Source: Alphaproteobacteria bacterium UBA6411 (GTDB lineage Bacteria; Pseudomonadota; Alphaproteobacteria; CAAGCB01; CAG-977). Taken from it: a stretch of 64,000 nucleotides of DNA. The notes under the pieces were generated by a model. That model was not told where the DNA came from. It saw only the letters and a list, made by a program, of their open reading frames with translations, and did no database searches. The translations under genes were made by a program, and so were the position numbers. The stretch is from NCBI GenBank assembly GCA_002438565.1, contig DJPN01000010.1:1-64000 (forward strand), given 5' to 3'. Positions 23,338-32,410 of this stretch are shown here, one piece after another. Positions within the stretch are counted from its first letter, which is position 1, and each line of letters begins with the position of its first letter.

Positions 23338-24758
23338 CGAACTTGCCCTTTTCATTCGGAACGCTTCACTTTGTAGGCATCGGCGGCAGCGGGATGAGCT
23401 GCATCGCCGAACTGATGCACAACCTCGGTTACGATGTGCAAGGGTCTGACATCGCCGAATCAGCCAACGTTAAACGCCTGCGCGACATGGGCATCAAGAT
23501 TTTCATCGGGCACAAACCCGAAAACGTCCAAAACGCGGGCGTCGTCGTCGTATCGTCCGCCATTCACGGGGACAATCCCGAAATCGCCGAAGCGCGCAAG
23601 CATCGCATCCCCGTTGTGCGCCGCGCGGAAATGCTGGCGGAACTGATGCGCCTGAAATGGTCGGTCGCGGTCGGCGGAACGCACGGCAAAACAACGACAA
23701 CCTCGATGATTGGCGCGGTTTTACAAGCGGCGGGGCTTGATCCCACGGTCGCAAACGGCGGCATCATCAATTCCTACGGCACAAACGCGCATTTGGGCGA
23801 CGGCAAATGGCTGGTCGCCGAAGCCGACGAATCGGACGGCAGCTTTATCAAACTGCCCGCCACCGCCGTCGTCGTTACGAATATGGATCCCGAACATCTG
23901 AACTACTACGGCACTTACGACAAAATGAAAGACGCGTATTTAAGCTTTGTTCAGAACATTCCGTTTTACGGATTCGCGTGCCTGTGCGTCGACCACCCCG
24001 AAGTTCAAAAACTTATCGGACGCGTGTCCGACCGCCATATCATCACTTACGGCTTGACCCCGCTGGCGGAAGTCAGCGGCCAAATTCAAAGCGCGGAACC
24101 GGGGATGATTACCTTTGACGCCGTCATCGCGCCCGAAGTGTCGCCGACGGGACGGGAATACCGAATCGAGGGTTTGAAACTGCCCGTTTACGGTCGCCAC
24201 AACGTCCAAAACGCTTTGGCGGCGATTGCGGTCGGGCTGCAGCTGGGCGTGAAAGAGGATGCAATCCGCACCGCTTTGGCGAATTTTGAGGGCGTGCAAA
24301 GACGCTTTACCAAACGCGGCGAAGTCAACGGCATTACGATTATCGACGATTACGGTCATCATCCGATTGAAATCGCTTCGACACTGAAAGCCGCGCGCGA
24401 TGTCGCCAAAAAGAAAGTCATCGCCGTTTGGCAGCCGCACCGCTATACCCGCGTCGCCGATTTGTTTGAACAATTCTGCACCGCGTTCAACGATGCGGAT
24501 TGCGTGATTGTCGCCGACATTTACGCGGCGGGCGAAGACGAAATTCCGTCCGCCAACAAGCACGCTTTGGTCGAAGGGTTGCGCGCGCACGGTCACCGCA
24601 ACGTTATCGAACTGGACAAACGCGAAGATTTGGCGGGCATCATCGCCGAACAGGCGGGCAAGGACGACATCGTCATTTGCTTGGGCGCTGGCAGCATTTC
24701 CGCGTGGGCAAAAGCTCTGCCCGCCGAATTGGAAGCTTTGTTTGCGGCGAAAGGATAA
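23334..24758 (+). CDS. murC: UDP-N-acetylmuramate--L-alanine ligase
   Basis: 474 residues. N-terminal Rossmann HFVGIGGSGMSCIAELM near 12, ATP loop GGTHGKTTTTSMIG near 115, DDYGHHPIEI near 340, and the Mur ligase C-terminal domain. It adds the first amino acid of the stem peptide. Overlaps murG by four bases. Confidence 0.97.
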   Translation: MTNLPFSFGTLHFVGIGGSGMSCIAELMHNLGYDVQGSDIAESANVKRLRDMGIKIFIGHKPENVQNAGVVVVSSAIHGDNPEIAEARKHRIPVVRRAEMLAELMRLKWSVAVGGTHGKTTTTSMIGAVLQAAGLDPTVANGGIINSYGTNAHLGDGKWLVAEADESDGSFIKLPATAVVVTNMDPEHLNYYGTYDKMKDAYLSFVQNIPFYGFACLCVDHPEVQKLIGRVSDRHIITYGLTPLAEVSGQIQSAEPGMITFDAVIAPEVSPTGREYRIEGLKLPVYGRHNVQNALAAIAVGLQLGVKEDAIRTALANFEGVQRRFTKRGEVNGITIIDDYGHHPIEIASTLKAARDVAKKKVIAVWQPHRYTRVADLFEQFCTAFNDADCVIVADIYAAGEDEIPSANKHALVEGLRAHGHRNVIELDKREDLAGIIAEQAGKDDIVICLGAGSISAWAKALPAELEALFAAKG

Positions 24759-24761
24759 GCT

Positions 24762-25718
24762 ATGTTTTCGTGGTTTCGTCACCTGTTTTCAAAATCCCCG
24801 TCGTTAAAGGACTTGATGCCCCCCGTTCGCGGACGCGTTACGGAAAACGCGCCGCTGGCTCAGCTGACCTGGCTTGGCGTCGGCGGTCCCGCCGAAGTGT
24901 TGTTTGAACCCGCGGACAAAGACGACTTGGCGTTCTTTTTAAAAGCCAAAGTCAACACGCCCGTTACGGTCATCGGCGGCGGCTCGAATCTGCTGATTCG
25001 TGACGGCGGCATCCCCGGCGTCGTCATCCGTCTGACATCGGGATTTAAAAAGATTCGCGTCGACGGCGACAAAATCATCTGCGACGCGGCGGTCAAAAAT
25101 ACGGAAATCGCAAAAACGGCGCTAGAAGCGGGACTGTCCGGATTTGAATTCATGGTCGGCATCCCCGGCACAATCGGCGGCGCGGTGCGCATGAACGCCG
25201 GCGCGCACGGCGGATGCGTCGCGGACAGACTGGTCGAACTGAACGGATTGGAACAATCGGGGGCGGAAATCAGCTTGACGCGTGAAGAAATCCCGTTCGG
25301 ATACCGCGAAAACGCCCTGCCATCGGGCTGGATTTTCACGGATGTCGTTTTAAAAGGCATCCCTGATACCAAAGAATCCATCGCCGCCCGTATGGAGGAA
25401 TACAAAAAACTGCGCAAACAAAACCAGCCGACGGGCGTCCGCACGGCGGGATCGATGTTCAAAAATCCCGTGGGACTGAAAGCGTGGCAGCTGATTGAAA
25501 AAGCGGGATGCCGCGGCTTGCGCGTCGGCGACGCGATTGTGTCGGAAAAGCACGCGAATTTCTTTGTCAATTTGGGCAAAGCGACGGCGCGCGACTTTGA
25601 AACGCTGGCGGAAACGGTTCAAAAACGCGTTTGGGAAACCAGCGAAATCAATTTGGAATGGGAAGTCCGCCGCGTCGGCGTGAAACCCAAAGCTTTCAGT
25701 ACGTTCGGAGGCAAATAA
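24762..25718 (+). CDS. murB: UDP-N-acetylenolpyruvoylglucosamine reductase
   Basis: 318 residues. FAD-binding segments LTWLGVGGPAEVLFEP near 30 and IGGGSNLLIRDGGIPG near 70; substrate-side NAGAHGG near 146; and the catalytic-region RTAGSMFKNP near 227 and AGCRGLRVGDA near 247. It makes UDP-MurNAc. Its stop overlaps the ddl start by one base. Confidence 0.97.
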   Translation: MFSWFRHLFSKSPSLKDLMPPVRGRVTENAPLAQLTWLGVGGPAEVLFEPADKDDLAFFLKAKVNTPVTVIGGGSNLLIRDGGIPGVVIRLTSGFKKIRVDGDKIICDAAVKNTEIAKTALEAGLSGFEFMVGIPGTIGGAVRMNAGAHGGCVADRLVELNGLEQSGAEISLTREEIPFGYRENALPSGWIFTDVVLKGIPDTKESIAARMEEYKKLRKQNQPTGVRTAGSMFKNPVGLKAWQLIEKAGCRGLRVGDAIVSEKHANFFVNLGKATARDFETLAETVQKRVWETSEINLEWEVRRVGVKPKAFSTFGGK

Positions 25719-26644
25719 TGACCAAAAAAATCGGTGTGTTGATGGGCGGCATGTCGTCGGAACGCGAAGTTTCGCTGAACAGCGGCGCAAATGTCGCGGA
25801 TGCTTTGAAACAAGCGGGGTACGACGTTTTCACGATTGATTTGACGGCGGACATTCCCGCTTTCATCGCAACAATCCAACGCGAAAAGCCCGACGTTCTG
25901 TTTAACGCTTTGCACGGCAAATACGGCGAAGACGGCTGCATCCAAGGACTGCTCGATTTGATGCAAATCCCCTACACCCATTCGGGGCGGCTGGCGTCGG
26001 CTTTGGCGATGAACAAAGCGGCGGCGCGCGGCGTCTATCAACAGGCGGGCATTCCCGTCGCCAAAGGGCGCGTTGTGAAAAAAGCCGACATTCTGGCGGG
26101 CGACGTTCTGCCCCGTCCCTATGTGCTGAAACCCGTCAGCGACGGCTCTTCGGTCGGCGTGTACATCTTTGAAAAAGATGAACCGAACTTCACCGCCGAA
26201 ACCTACCCCTACCCCGACGATGCGGATATTTTGGCGGAAGAATACATCGCGGGACGCGAAATGACCGTCGCGGTTTTGGACGGCAAGCCTTTGGGCGTTC
26301 TGGAAATCGTGCCGAACGACGACTTTTACGACTATCACGCCAAATACACCGACGGCGGAGCGCGGCATATCGTTCCCGCTCCCATGCCCGCCGCCGATTA
26401 CGAAACCATGATGGCTCTGGCGGCAAAAGCGCACGACGCTTTGGGCTGCCGCGGGGTGTCCCGTTCCGATTTCCGCTATGACGACACGAACAAAGCCAAA
26501 CCCGCGCGCATCGTGATTTTGGAAACGAACACTCAGCCGGGAATGACAAGCCTGTCTTTGGTGCCGGATATTGCGCGTTATGCGGGCTATACTTACCCCG
26601 AACTGGTTTCCCTGTTGGTGGAGAACGCCCGATGCGGGGATTAA
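25718..26644 (+). CDS. ddl: D-alanine--D-alanine ligase
   Basis: 308 residues from the ATG at 25718, preceded by GGAGG; a longer frame upstream overlaps murB and is not needed. ATP-grasp fold: GGMSSEREVSLNSG near 10, HGKYGEDGCIQGLL near 64, YVLKPVSDGSSVGV near 135, and the metal-site segment ILETNTQPGMT near 269. It supplies the dipeptide used by the MurF half of the fusion. The ftsQ start lies 13 bases inside its end. Confidence 0.96.
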   Translation: MTKKIGVLMGGMSSEREVSLNSGANVADALKQAGYDVFTIDLTADIPAFIATIQREKPDVLFNALHGKYGEDGCIQGLLDLMQIPYTHSGRLASALAMNKAAARGVYQQAGIPVAKGRVVKKADILAGDVLPRPYVLKPVSDGSSVGVYIFEKDEPNFTAETYPYPDDADILAEEYIAGREMTVAVLDGKPLGVLEIVPNDDFYDYHAKYTDGGARHIVPAPMPAADYETMMALAAKAHDALGCRGVSRSDFRYDDTNKAKPARIVILETNTQPGMTSLSLVPDIARYAGYTYPELVSLLVENARCGD

Positions 26645-27459
26645 GTTTCCGTTTTTCCGCTAAAATCCGCCCGTTTTTATGGGCGTTCGCCCTGCTTGCC
26701 GCGGCAAGCGGCTGCGTCGCGTTCACCTACACGGCTTATTATGCGGAAAAAAAGGAAATGCTGTCTTATTTGTTGCAGCAGGCGGCAATGACTGCGGATT
26801 TGCGGCTGAACGAAATTTTCGTGCGCGGGCGCGACCGCACACCGCAAAAAGCGTTAATGGAAATCTTGAAAGCCGAACGCGGCATGCCGCTGACCGCCAT
26901 AGACATTGTCAAAGCGCGCGAGGAAATGCAGCGCCTGCCGTGGGTCAAAACGGTTGAAATCGAACGGCGACTGCCGCATTTTCTGCTGATTAACCTGACC
27001 GAACGCACGCCGATTGCCGTCTGGCAAAACCAAGGCGTTTACAAACCGATTGATTCGGACGGGCAAATCATTGAAACAACCGTGCGCAAACTGAACGGCC
27101 TTCCGTTGATTTTAGGGGTTGAAGCCCCCGAAAAAACGCCGGAATTGCTCGCTTTTCTGGCTCAAGAACCCGAATTGCTGCGCCGCGTCAAAGCGGGCAT
27201 CCGCATCGGGAAACGCCGTTGGAACGTCATTTTGGATGATTTGGACAACGGCATCACCGTCCGCCTGCCCGAAAGCGATCCCGCGTCCGAATGGGGACGG
27301 CTGGCGCGCTTGAATAAAACGCAAGGACTGCTGGACAGGGAAATTTCGATGGTCGACTTGCGCCAGCCGGACAAGCTTATCGTTCATTTGAAAGAATACA
27401 AAAAAAGCAAAAAGAAAACCGTTCCGAAGCCCGATTTGGCTTTGGAGGAATCGCTTTAA
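26632..27459 (+). CDS. ftsQ: cell division protein FtsQ
   Basis: 275 residues. Short cytoplasmic start, membrane helix near 14 to 35 (ALLAAASGCVAFTYTAY), then a POTRA domain (LNEIFVRGRDRTPQKAL near 62) and the FtsQ beta domain (LPWVKTVEIERRLPHFL near 103). It recruits the FtsB/FtsL pair to the septum. Position between ddl and ftsA supports the call. Confidence 0.93.
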   Translation: MRGLSFRFSAKIRPFLWAFALLAAASGCVAFTYTAYYAEKKEMLSYLLQQAAMTADLRLNEIFVRGRDRTPQKALMEILKAERGMPLTAIDIVKAREEMQRLPWVKTVEIERRLPHFLLINLTERTPIAVWQNQGVYKPIDSDGQIIETTVRKLNGLPLILGVEAPEKTPELLAFLAQEPELLRRVKAGIRIGKRRWNVILDDLDNGITVRLPESDPASEWGRLARLNKTQGLLDREISMVDLRQPDKLIVHLKEYKKSKKKTVPKPDLALEESL

Positions 27460-27470
27460 AGGATGACTTC

Positions 27471-28724
27471 ATGCCCCGCGTTTTGAACAAGAACGGATTG
27501 ATTGCCGTATTGGATGTCGGCACATCCAAGACCTGCTGTATTCTGGCGCGACCGTTGGAAGACGAAAAAATCGACCTTGTCAGCATCGGTTTTCATCAAA
27601 GCCGCGGCATCGACAAAGCGGGCATAGCCGACTTGCCCGCCGCGGTGTCATCCGTTATGCACGCGGTTGCGGCCGCCGAAAAAGAAACGGGCGAACGCAT
27701 TGAAACCGTCGTGGCAACGGCGTGCGCAAAGCAAATTTCATCGTTTCTGGTCAACGAAACGGTGGACTTAGACGGCAAAGAAGCGACTCAGCCCGACGTC
27801 AACCGCTTGATTGCCAAAGCGCAAAACAAAATTCCCGAAAAAAATGACGAAATTTTGCATTGCATCCCGATTGACTACGGGGTGGACGATCGTCACGGCT
27901 TGTCCAATCCGATAGGATTGACGGGGGATAAACTGTCATTAATTCTGCACACGGTCATGACGCCGCTGTATCCGATGCGCGACATGGATTCCATGCTGGA
28001 ACAAAGCCATTTGAACTGTGCGAAAAAAGTCGCCTCTCCCTATGCGGCGGGCTTGGCCTGCTTGACGCGGGAGGAAGCGGAACAAGGCTCCGTCGTTATC
28101 GACCTTGGCGCAGGATCGACGGGAATCGGCTATTTTTACGGCAAACAGTTCACCTTTTGCGACAGAATCCCGCTGGGCGCGAACGCCATCACCAAAAATC
28201 TGGCTCAATCGTTCAAAATGGCGTGGGACGACGCGGAGCGCATCAAAACGCTGAACGGTTCGACCATGCCGTCGTCCTCTTACGATCAAGAGGAAATCGA
28301 AATCCCCCTCATTGGCGAAAAAGAACGCACCAATCTGGTTCGCGTTTCAAAATCGGCCGTCACCGCCGTCATAGAACCTGTTGTGTCCGATATTTTTCAA
28401 GCCGTCCGCTCCAAATTGGAAGAACAGGGTTTTTACGATTACTGTCTAAACGCCGTTTTGGTCGGCGGCGGCGCCCAAATGCACGGAATATGTGAAAAAG
28501 CGCGCGCCGTTTTGGGATTGAACACGCGTCTGGGAAAACCGCTGCACATTCCCTTGCGTCAAACGGTCGTCCCCGAACACATGTTCCCCATGGCGATGGG
28601 ATGCTTCGGCCTGTTGCGCTATACGTCGCGGTATTTGCTGAATTCGTCGTTCGCGCGGGACGACATCGGCAAACCGAAAAATAAATTCGTTCGCTTTTTT
28701 CATTGGTTTTTAGATAATTGTTAA
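27471..28724 (+). CDS. ftsA: cell division protein FtsA
   Basis: 417 residues, actin-like ATPase. GLIAVLDVGTSKTCCILA near residue 7, the 1C domain, VIDLGAGSTGIGYF near 206, GGGAQMHGICEKA near 335, and a C-terminal amphipathic tail (KNKFVRFFHWFLDN) that would bind the membrane. It tethers FtsZ polymers to the membrane. Confidence 0.96.
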   Translation: MPRVLNKNGLIAVLDVGTSKTCCILARPLEDEKIDLVSIGFHQSRGIDKAGIADLPAAVSSVMHAVAAAEKETGERIETVVATACAKQISSFLVNETVDLDGKEATQPDVNRLIAKAQNKIPEKNDEILHCIPIDYGVDDRHGLSNPIGLTGDKLSLILHTVMTPLYPMRDMDSMLEQSHLNCAKKVASPYAAGLACLTREEAEQGSVVIDLGAGSTGIGYFYGKQFTFCDRIPLGANAITKNLAQSFKMAWDDAERIKTLNGSTMPSSSYDQEEIEIPLIGEKERTNLVRVSKSAVTAVIEPVVSDIFQAVRSKLEEQGFYDYCLNAVLVGGGAQMHGICEKARAVLGLNTRLGKPLHIPLRQTVVPEHMFPMAMGCFGLLRYTSRYLLNSSFARDDIGKPKNKFVRFFHWFLDNC

Positions 28725-28734
28725 AGACTTTTCG

Positions 28735-28759
28735 GATACAATCGGTTCAGAATTGTATC
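28735..28759. promoter_or_regulatory. perfect inverted repeat between ftsA and ftsZ
   Basis: GATACAAT and ATTGTATC, eight bases each, nine-base spacer, in the 99-base gap before ftsZ. The left arm contains TACAAT, a five-of-six match to a -10 hexamer, so a dimeric repressor bound here could control an ftsZ promoter. It could equally be an mRNA hairpin. The binding protein is unknown. Confidence 0.5.
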
Positions 28760-28823
28760 GATAAAGCCCTTAAAAGCGCAAAAATCCGCCGATTCGGGGT
28801 TATCTTATTAAACGGAGAAGTCC

Positions 28824-30419
28824 ATGAGCTTAGACATCAGCGTCCCTGAACAACAGCCCGTCGTCCTTTTAACCCCGAAAATCACCGTCGTCGGTGTCGG
28901 CGGCGCGGGCGGAAACGCGATTAACAATATGATTCAGTCCAATTTGGAAGGCGTCGACTTTGTTGTCGCGAACACGGACGCGCAAGCGCTGAAAGCTTCC
29001 TTGGCCGAAACGAAAATCCAACTGGGCATCCAAACCACCAAAGGGCAAGGCGCCGGCGCGCGTCCCGAAGTCGGCAAAGAATCCGCCGAGGAAGCCGCTT
29101 CCGAAATTTCGGACGTTCTGGACGGCGCGAACATGGTCTTTATCACCGCGGGCATGGGCGGCGGCACGGGAACGGGGGCGGCGCCCGTCATTGCGAAAAT
29201 GGCGCGCGAACGCGACATCTTGACCGTCGGCGTCGTTACAAAGCCTTTTACGTTTGAAGGCCGTCACCGCATGGCGATTGCCGAACGCGGCATTGAAGAA
29301 ATGGCGCAATACGTCGATACGCTGATTGTCATCCCGAACCAAAACCTGTTTTTGGTCGCCGATGAAAAAATGACTTTTGCCGAAGCGTTCAAGCGCGCCG
29401 ATCAAGTGTTGCAAGGCGGCGTTCGCAGCATCACCGATTTGATTATCACGCCGGGGATTATTAATCTGGACTTTTCGGACGTGCGCACGGTTATGGCGGA
29501 AATGGGGCGCGCCATGATGGGAATGGGAACGGCTTCGGGCGAAGGCCGCGCTTTGGCGGCGGCTGAAGAAGCCATTGCCAATCCGCTGCTTGACGACGCG
29601 TCAATGACGGGGGCGAAAGGCATCTTGATTAACATCGCGGGCGGCAACGACTTGACGCTGTACGAAGTCGACGAAGCCGCCAACCGCATCCGCCGCGAAG
29701 TCGACCCCGAAGCCAACATCATCTTCGGCGCATCGTACGACGAATCATTGGAAGGTTCGATTCGCGTGTCTGTCGTCGCAACGGGCATCACCCGTTCGCA
29801 GGAATCGGGCAATCCGTTCCAAAGCAATTCCGCCCTTTTCGGCGCGTCGGCCGCGAAACCCGCGGCAACGCCCGCCTTTACGGCTCCCTCGTTCACAAAA
29901 CCGGAACCCGCCGTTCAGCCGCATGTTGAACCTGCGGAAGAAAACGAACCCGAACCGGAACAAGAGGACATTTCCGTCCTTGAAGACGAAATTCCCGCTT
30001 TGCCGGCTCAGCATGCCGCCGCGCCGTCCGCTTTGAAAGAAGCGCCGTCGTTTGTTCCCAAATCGGGCAGTTCCGCTTTGCCCGCCATGCCGTCGCCGAA
30101 TGAATTGTTCGGCATTTCGGGTGAACAGCGGCACGCACCGGTTTTCGAGCCGCTGACGGCGAAACCCGCCGCGCAAAACCGCTTTCCGTCTTTTATGAGC
30201 GAATCCCAGCCGGCTCCCCGCCCGCAGGAAGATTTGTTTACGGCTCCCGCGCCTCAGCCCGCGCCGCCGGTTGTTCCCGCGCCCGTTAAACCCGTCGAAA
30301 AGGAAAAACCGCGTCCTTCATTGTTCCAGTTCGTTACGCGGCGCAACCAGCCCGCTCCCGACACCGCCGATAAAACGGCCGAGGAAGAAAGCGATTTGCC
30401 CGCCTTTTTACGGCATTGA
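28824..30419 (+). CDS. ftsZ: cell division protein FtsZ
   Basis: 531 residues, tubulin-like GTPase. GVGGAGGNAINNM near 18, GTP loop GGGTGTGAAPVIA near 111, and T7 loop NLDFSDVRTVM near 213. The core ends near 320 and is followed by a long Pro/Ala/Glu-rich linker of about 200 residues and a conserved tail (DLPAFLRH) that binds FtsA. The extended linker is typical of alphaproteobacteria. It forms the Z-ring. Strong ribosome site GGAGAA. Confidence 0.98.
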   Translation: MSLDISVPEQQPVVLLTPKITVVGVGGAGGNAINNMIQSNLEGVDFVVANTDAQALKASLAETKIQLGIQTTKGQGAGARPEVGKESAEEAASEISDVLDGANMVFITAGMGGGTGTGAAPVIAKMARERDILTVGVVTKPFTFEGRHRMAIAERGIEEMAQYVDTLIVIPNQNLFLVADEKMTFAEAFKRADQVLQGGVRSITDLIITPGIINLDFSDVRTVMAEMGRAMMGMGTASGEGRALAAAEEAIANPLLDDASMTGAKGILINIAGGNDLTLYEVDEAANRIRREVDPEANIIFGASYDESLEGSIRVSVVATGITRSQESGNPFQSNSALFGASAAKPAATPAFTAPSFTKPEPAVQPHVEPAEENEPEPEQEDISVLEDEIPALPAQHAAAPSALKEAPSFVPKSGSSALPAMPSPNELFGISGEQRHAPVFEPLTAKPAAQNRFPSFMSESQPAPRPQEDLFTAPAPQPAPPVVPAPVKPVEKEKPRPSLFQFVTRRNQPAPDTADKTAEEESDLPAFLRH

Positions 30420-30435
30420 CATTGACTTTTGTCGT

Positions 30436-30470
30436 CAGCCGCAAGCTTTAAAGCCTGCGGCTGTTTTTTT
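30436..30470 (+). terminator. terminator after ftsZ
   Basis: CAGCCGCA and TGCGGCTG with an inner GC/GC pair, followed by TTTTTTT. It separates the dcw operon from lpxC. Confidence 0.88.
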
Positions 30471-30490
30471 ATCTTCATCTTCTTGAAAAA

Positions 30491-30525
30491 TTTAACAAAA
30501 AGTAAATGTAACAAACTGTAACAAA
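30491..30525 (+). repeat. AACAAA-type short repeats ahead of lpxC
   Basis: TTTAACAAA (30491-30499), TGTAACAAA (30507-30515) and TGTAACAAA (30517-30525). The last two are exact and 10 bases apart, about one helical turn. They lie 80 bases before lpxC and could be protein binding sites; no factor can be named. Confidence 0.4.
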
Positions 30526-30603
30526 GCTTGATTTGAAATCACGTCCGTTCATTGTTAAACCTTATGATAGAAGTTTAACCCGTACAAAGGGGGGGACAGG
30601 AAA

Positions 30604-31554
30604 ATGAACATGGAAAAATATCAACAAAAAACAATCAAGCACGAAATTTCTTGCGTCGGTGTCGGTCTGCACACGGGCAACAAGATTTCAATGGTCTTGA
30701 AACCTGCCGAAATCAATACGGGCATTGTTTTCCACCGTACGGACGTTGCCGGCCGGAACGCTTACATTCCCGCGCGGCACGAAAATGTCGTCGACACCAG
30801 AATGTGCACCTGCATCGGGAACAAGGACGGCGTCAAAATCGCGACAATCGAACATTTGATGGCCGCCATTCACGCTCTGGGCATCACCAACATGGCAATC
30901 GACATCAACGGTCCCGAAACCCCCGTTATGGACGGCAGCGCGGCTCCGTTCGTCTTCCTGTTGGAATGTGCCGGAATCAAAGTGCAGAAGGCCGCTTTGA
31001 AAGCCGTCAAAGTCTTAAAATCCGTTTCATACAAAGACGGCGACAAGGAAGTCACCCTTTCCCCCGCGGATGAAGGGCTGTCCATGCACTTCGCCATTGA
31101 TTTCCCCGCCGCGATTATCGGGCATCAGGAAACGGATTTGAATTTGACCGCCGCAAACTTTAAAAATATGTTCTGCCGCGCTCGCACATTCGGTTTTTTG
31201 AAAGACATCGAAATGTTGCGTTCCATCGGTTTGGCGCGCGGCGGTTCGCTGGACAACGCCATTCTGGTCAATGACAATACGATTATGAACAAAGATGGAC
31301 TGCGCTACACGGATGAATTCGTCCGCCACAAAATGTTGGATGCCGTCGGCGATTTGTACATGACGGGCATGCCGTTGATTGCGCGTTTTACAGGCAACCG
31401 TTCGGGACACACGGATACGAACGCTTTGCTGACAGCCTTGCTGGCCGACGAAAGCAATTACGAAATCGTTGATTTGCCGTCCTATATGGCGGAATTGGAA
31501 GAAAAACAGGCCGCCGAACAGTCTGATGAAGACGCCGCGTTCATGTGCGCTTGA
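30604..31554 (+). CDS. lpxC: UDP-3-O-acyl-N-acetylglucosamine deacetylase
   Basis: 316 residues. Zinc and catalytic motifs: TIEHLMAAIHALGI near 80, MDGSAAPFV near 112, HKMLDAVGDLYMTG near 240, and the FTGNRSGHTDTNALL segment near 260. It performs the committed step of lipid A synthesis, so the organism makes an LPS-type outer membrane. The acidic C-terminal tail (EEKQAAEQSDEDAAF) may influence stability. Frequently placed after ftsZ in proteobacteria. Confidence 0.97.
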   Translation: MNMEKYQQKTIKHEISCVGVGLHTGNKISMVLKPAEINTGIVFHRTDVAGRNAYIPARHENVVDTRMCTCIGNKDGVKIATIEHLMAAIHALGITNMAIDINGPETPVMDGSAAPFVFLLECAGIKVQKAALKAVKVLKSVSYKDGDKEVTLSPADEGLSMHFAIDFPAAIIGHQETDLNLTAANFKNMFCRARTFGFLKDIEMLRSIGLARGGSLDNAILVNDNTIMNKDGLRYTDEFVRHKMLDAVGDLYMTGMPLIARFTGNRSGHTDTNALLTALLADESNYEIVDLPSYMAELEEKQAAEQSDEDAAFMCA

Positions 31555-31578
31555 TATTTTGGTTTGTTCAATCAAAGA

Positions 31579-31608
31579 AACACCTCTATTTTAAGGGGTG
31601 TTTTTTTT
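31579..31608 (+). terminator. terminator after lpxC
   Basis: AACACCTC pairs with GGGGTGTT (one T-G pair), eight-base loop, followed by TTTTTT. Confidence 0.9.
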
Positions 31609-31656
31609 GCCGTGTTATACTTTAACAATGAATAAGGTCAATCAACGGATAACCCT

Positions 31657-32246
31657 ATGAAAAAACTTTTATTTTTGACGGCAACGGCGTTTATTTTAAA
31701 CTCTTCGACTGCTGACACTTATCACCCCTCAACTTTTAGATGACTCCGCAACATTCACGGTCGCGAGGACGATGAAACTGGGGGGCGGCGGTGACGATTA
31801 CGGCACAGCTCCCACCGTCAGCGCAATCAAAAAACAGATTTGAAAAAGGTGGAGTGCACATCAAATTCGAACTGTCCCGATGATAAAAAATGCCTTAGCG
31901 GCAACCCAACGGATTGGGCGGCTGTTATTGCAAGGAAACGACCTGCGCGGCAGGCAATTCGTTCAACACATCGGCATGCGGCTGCGTTCCCTGCACGGAC
32001 AACGCGTCGTGCCAGTGTCCCTGCCCGGACGGGAAAGCACCCGACGGCAAGGGCGGACCGTCTTCCCCCGGAAAATATCGTGCGGGCAGCAGAGTCTGTT
32101 TCCTTGGCAACTCTTTTGCCAAGAACGCTTGGACTGCTTCCGGCGGATGCTGCAGCCATGTTTCTTGCACAACCGTTGCAACAGGCCACTATTGCCAAGT
32201 CGGCAGTGATGGCATCCTGGTCGGCGGAAGCTGTCCTCTGGAATGA
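31657..32246 (+). pseudogene. decayed gene for a Cys-rich secreted protein
   Basis: An intact signal peptide (MKKLLFLTATAFILNSSTA) runs into a TGA after 28 codons. Continuous protein-like sequence then resumes in other frames: 31739-31840 in frame 2, about 31840-31913 in frame 1 (CTSNSNCPDDKKCLSG), and about 31914-32246 in frame 3, a Cys-rich stretch (CKETTCAAGNSF, SACGCVPCTDNASCQCPC, ending GGSCPLE). Joining the pieces needs three frameshifts and gives a secreted protein of about 190 residues with roughly 20 Cys. A terminator follows directly. Either a pseudogene or sequencing errors. Confidence 0.72.
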
Positions 32247-32273
32247 TTTTGCCCACGATTTAAAATCAATAGG

Positions 32274-32302
32274 GGCGGGTCTGTTGACCCGCCTCTTTTT
32301 TT
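32274..32302 (+). terminator. terminator after the Cys-rich pseudogene
   Basis: GGCGGGTC and GACCCGCC pair around TGTT, followed by TCTTTTTTT. A C9 tract interrupted on each side by T lies just beyond (32316-32324). Confidence 0.88.
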
Positions 32303-32353
32303 ATTGTGTTCCCCTCCCCCCCCCTCCCGCTCGGCGCGGAGTTTTCCGAATAC

Positions 32354-32386
32354 AAAAAAAGCAGGCACCGAGGGGACAGTGCCTGC
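32354..32386 (-). terminator. terminator of adhE
   Basis: GCAGGCAC and GTGCCTGC pair around a ten-base loop; on the minus strand TTTTTTT follows. Confidence 0.9.
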
Positions 32387-32410
32387 TTTGATATGAAGGA
32401 ATCTGAGGGG

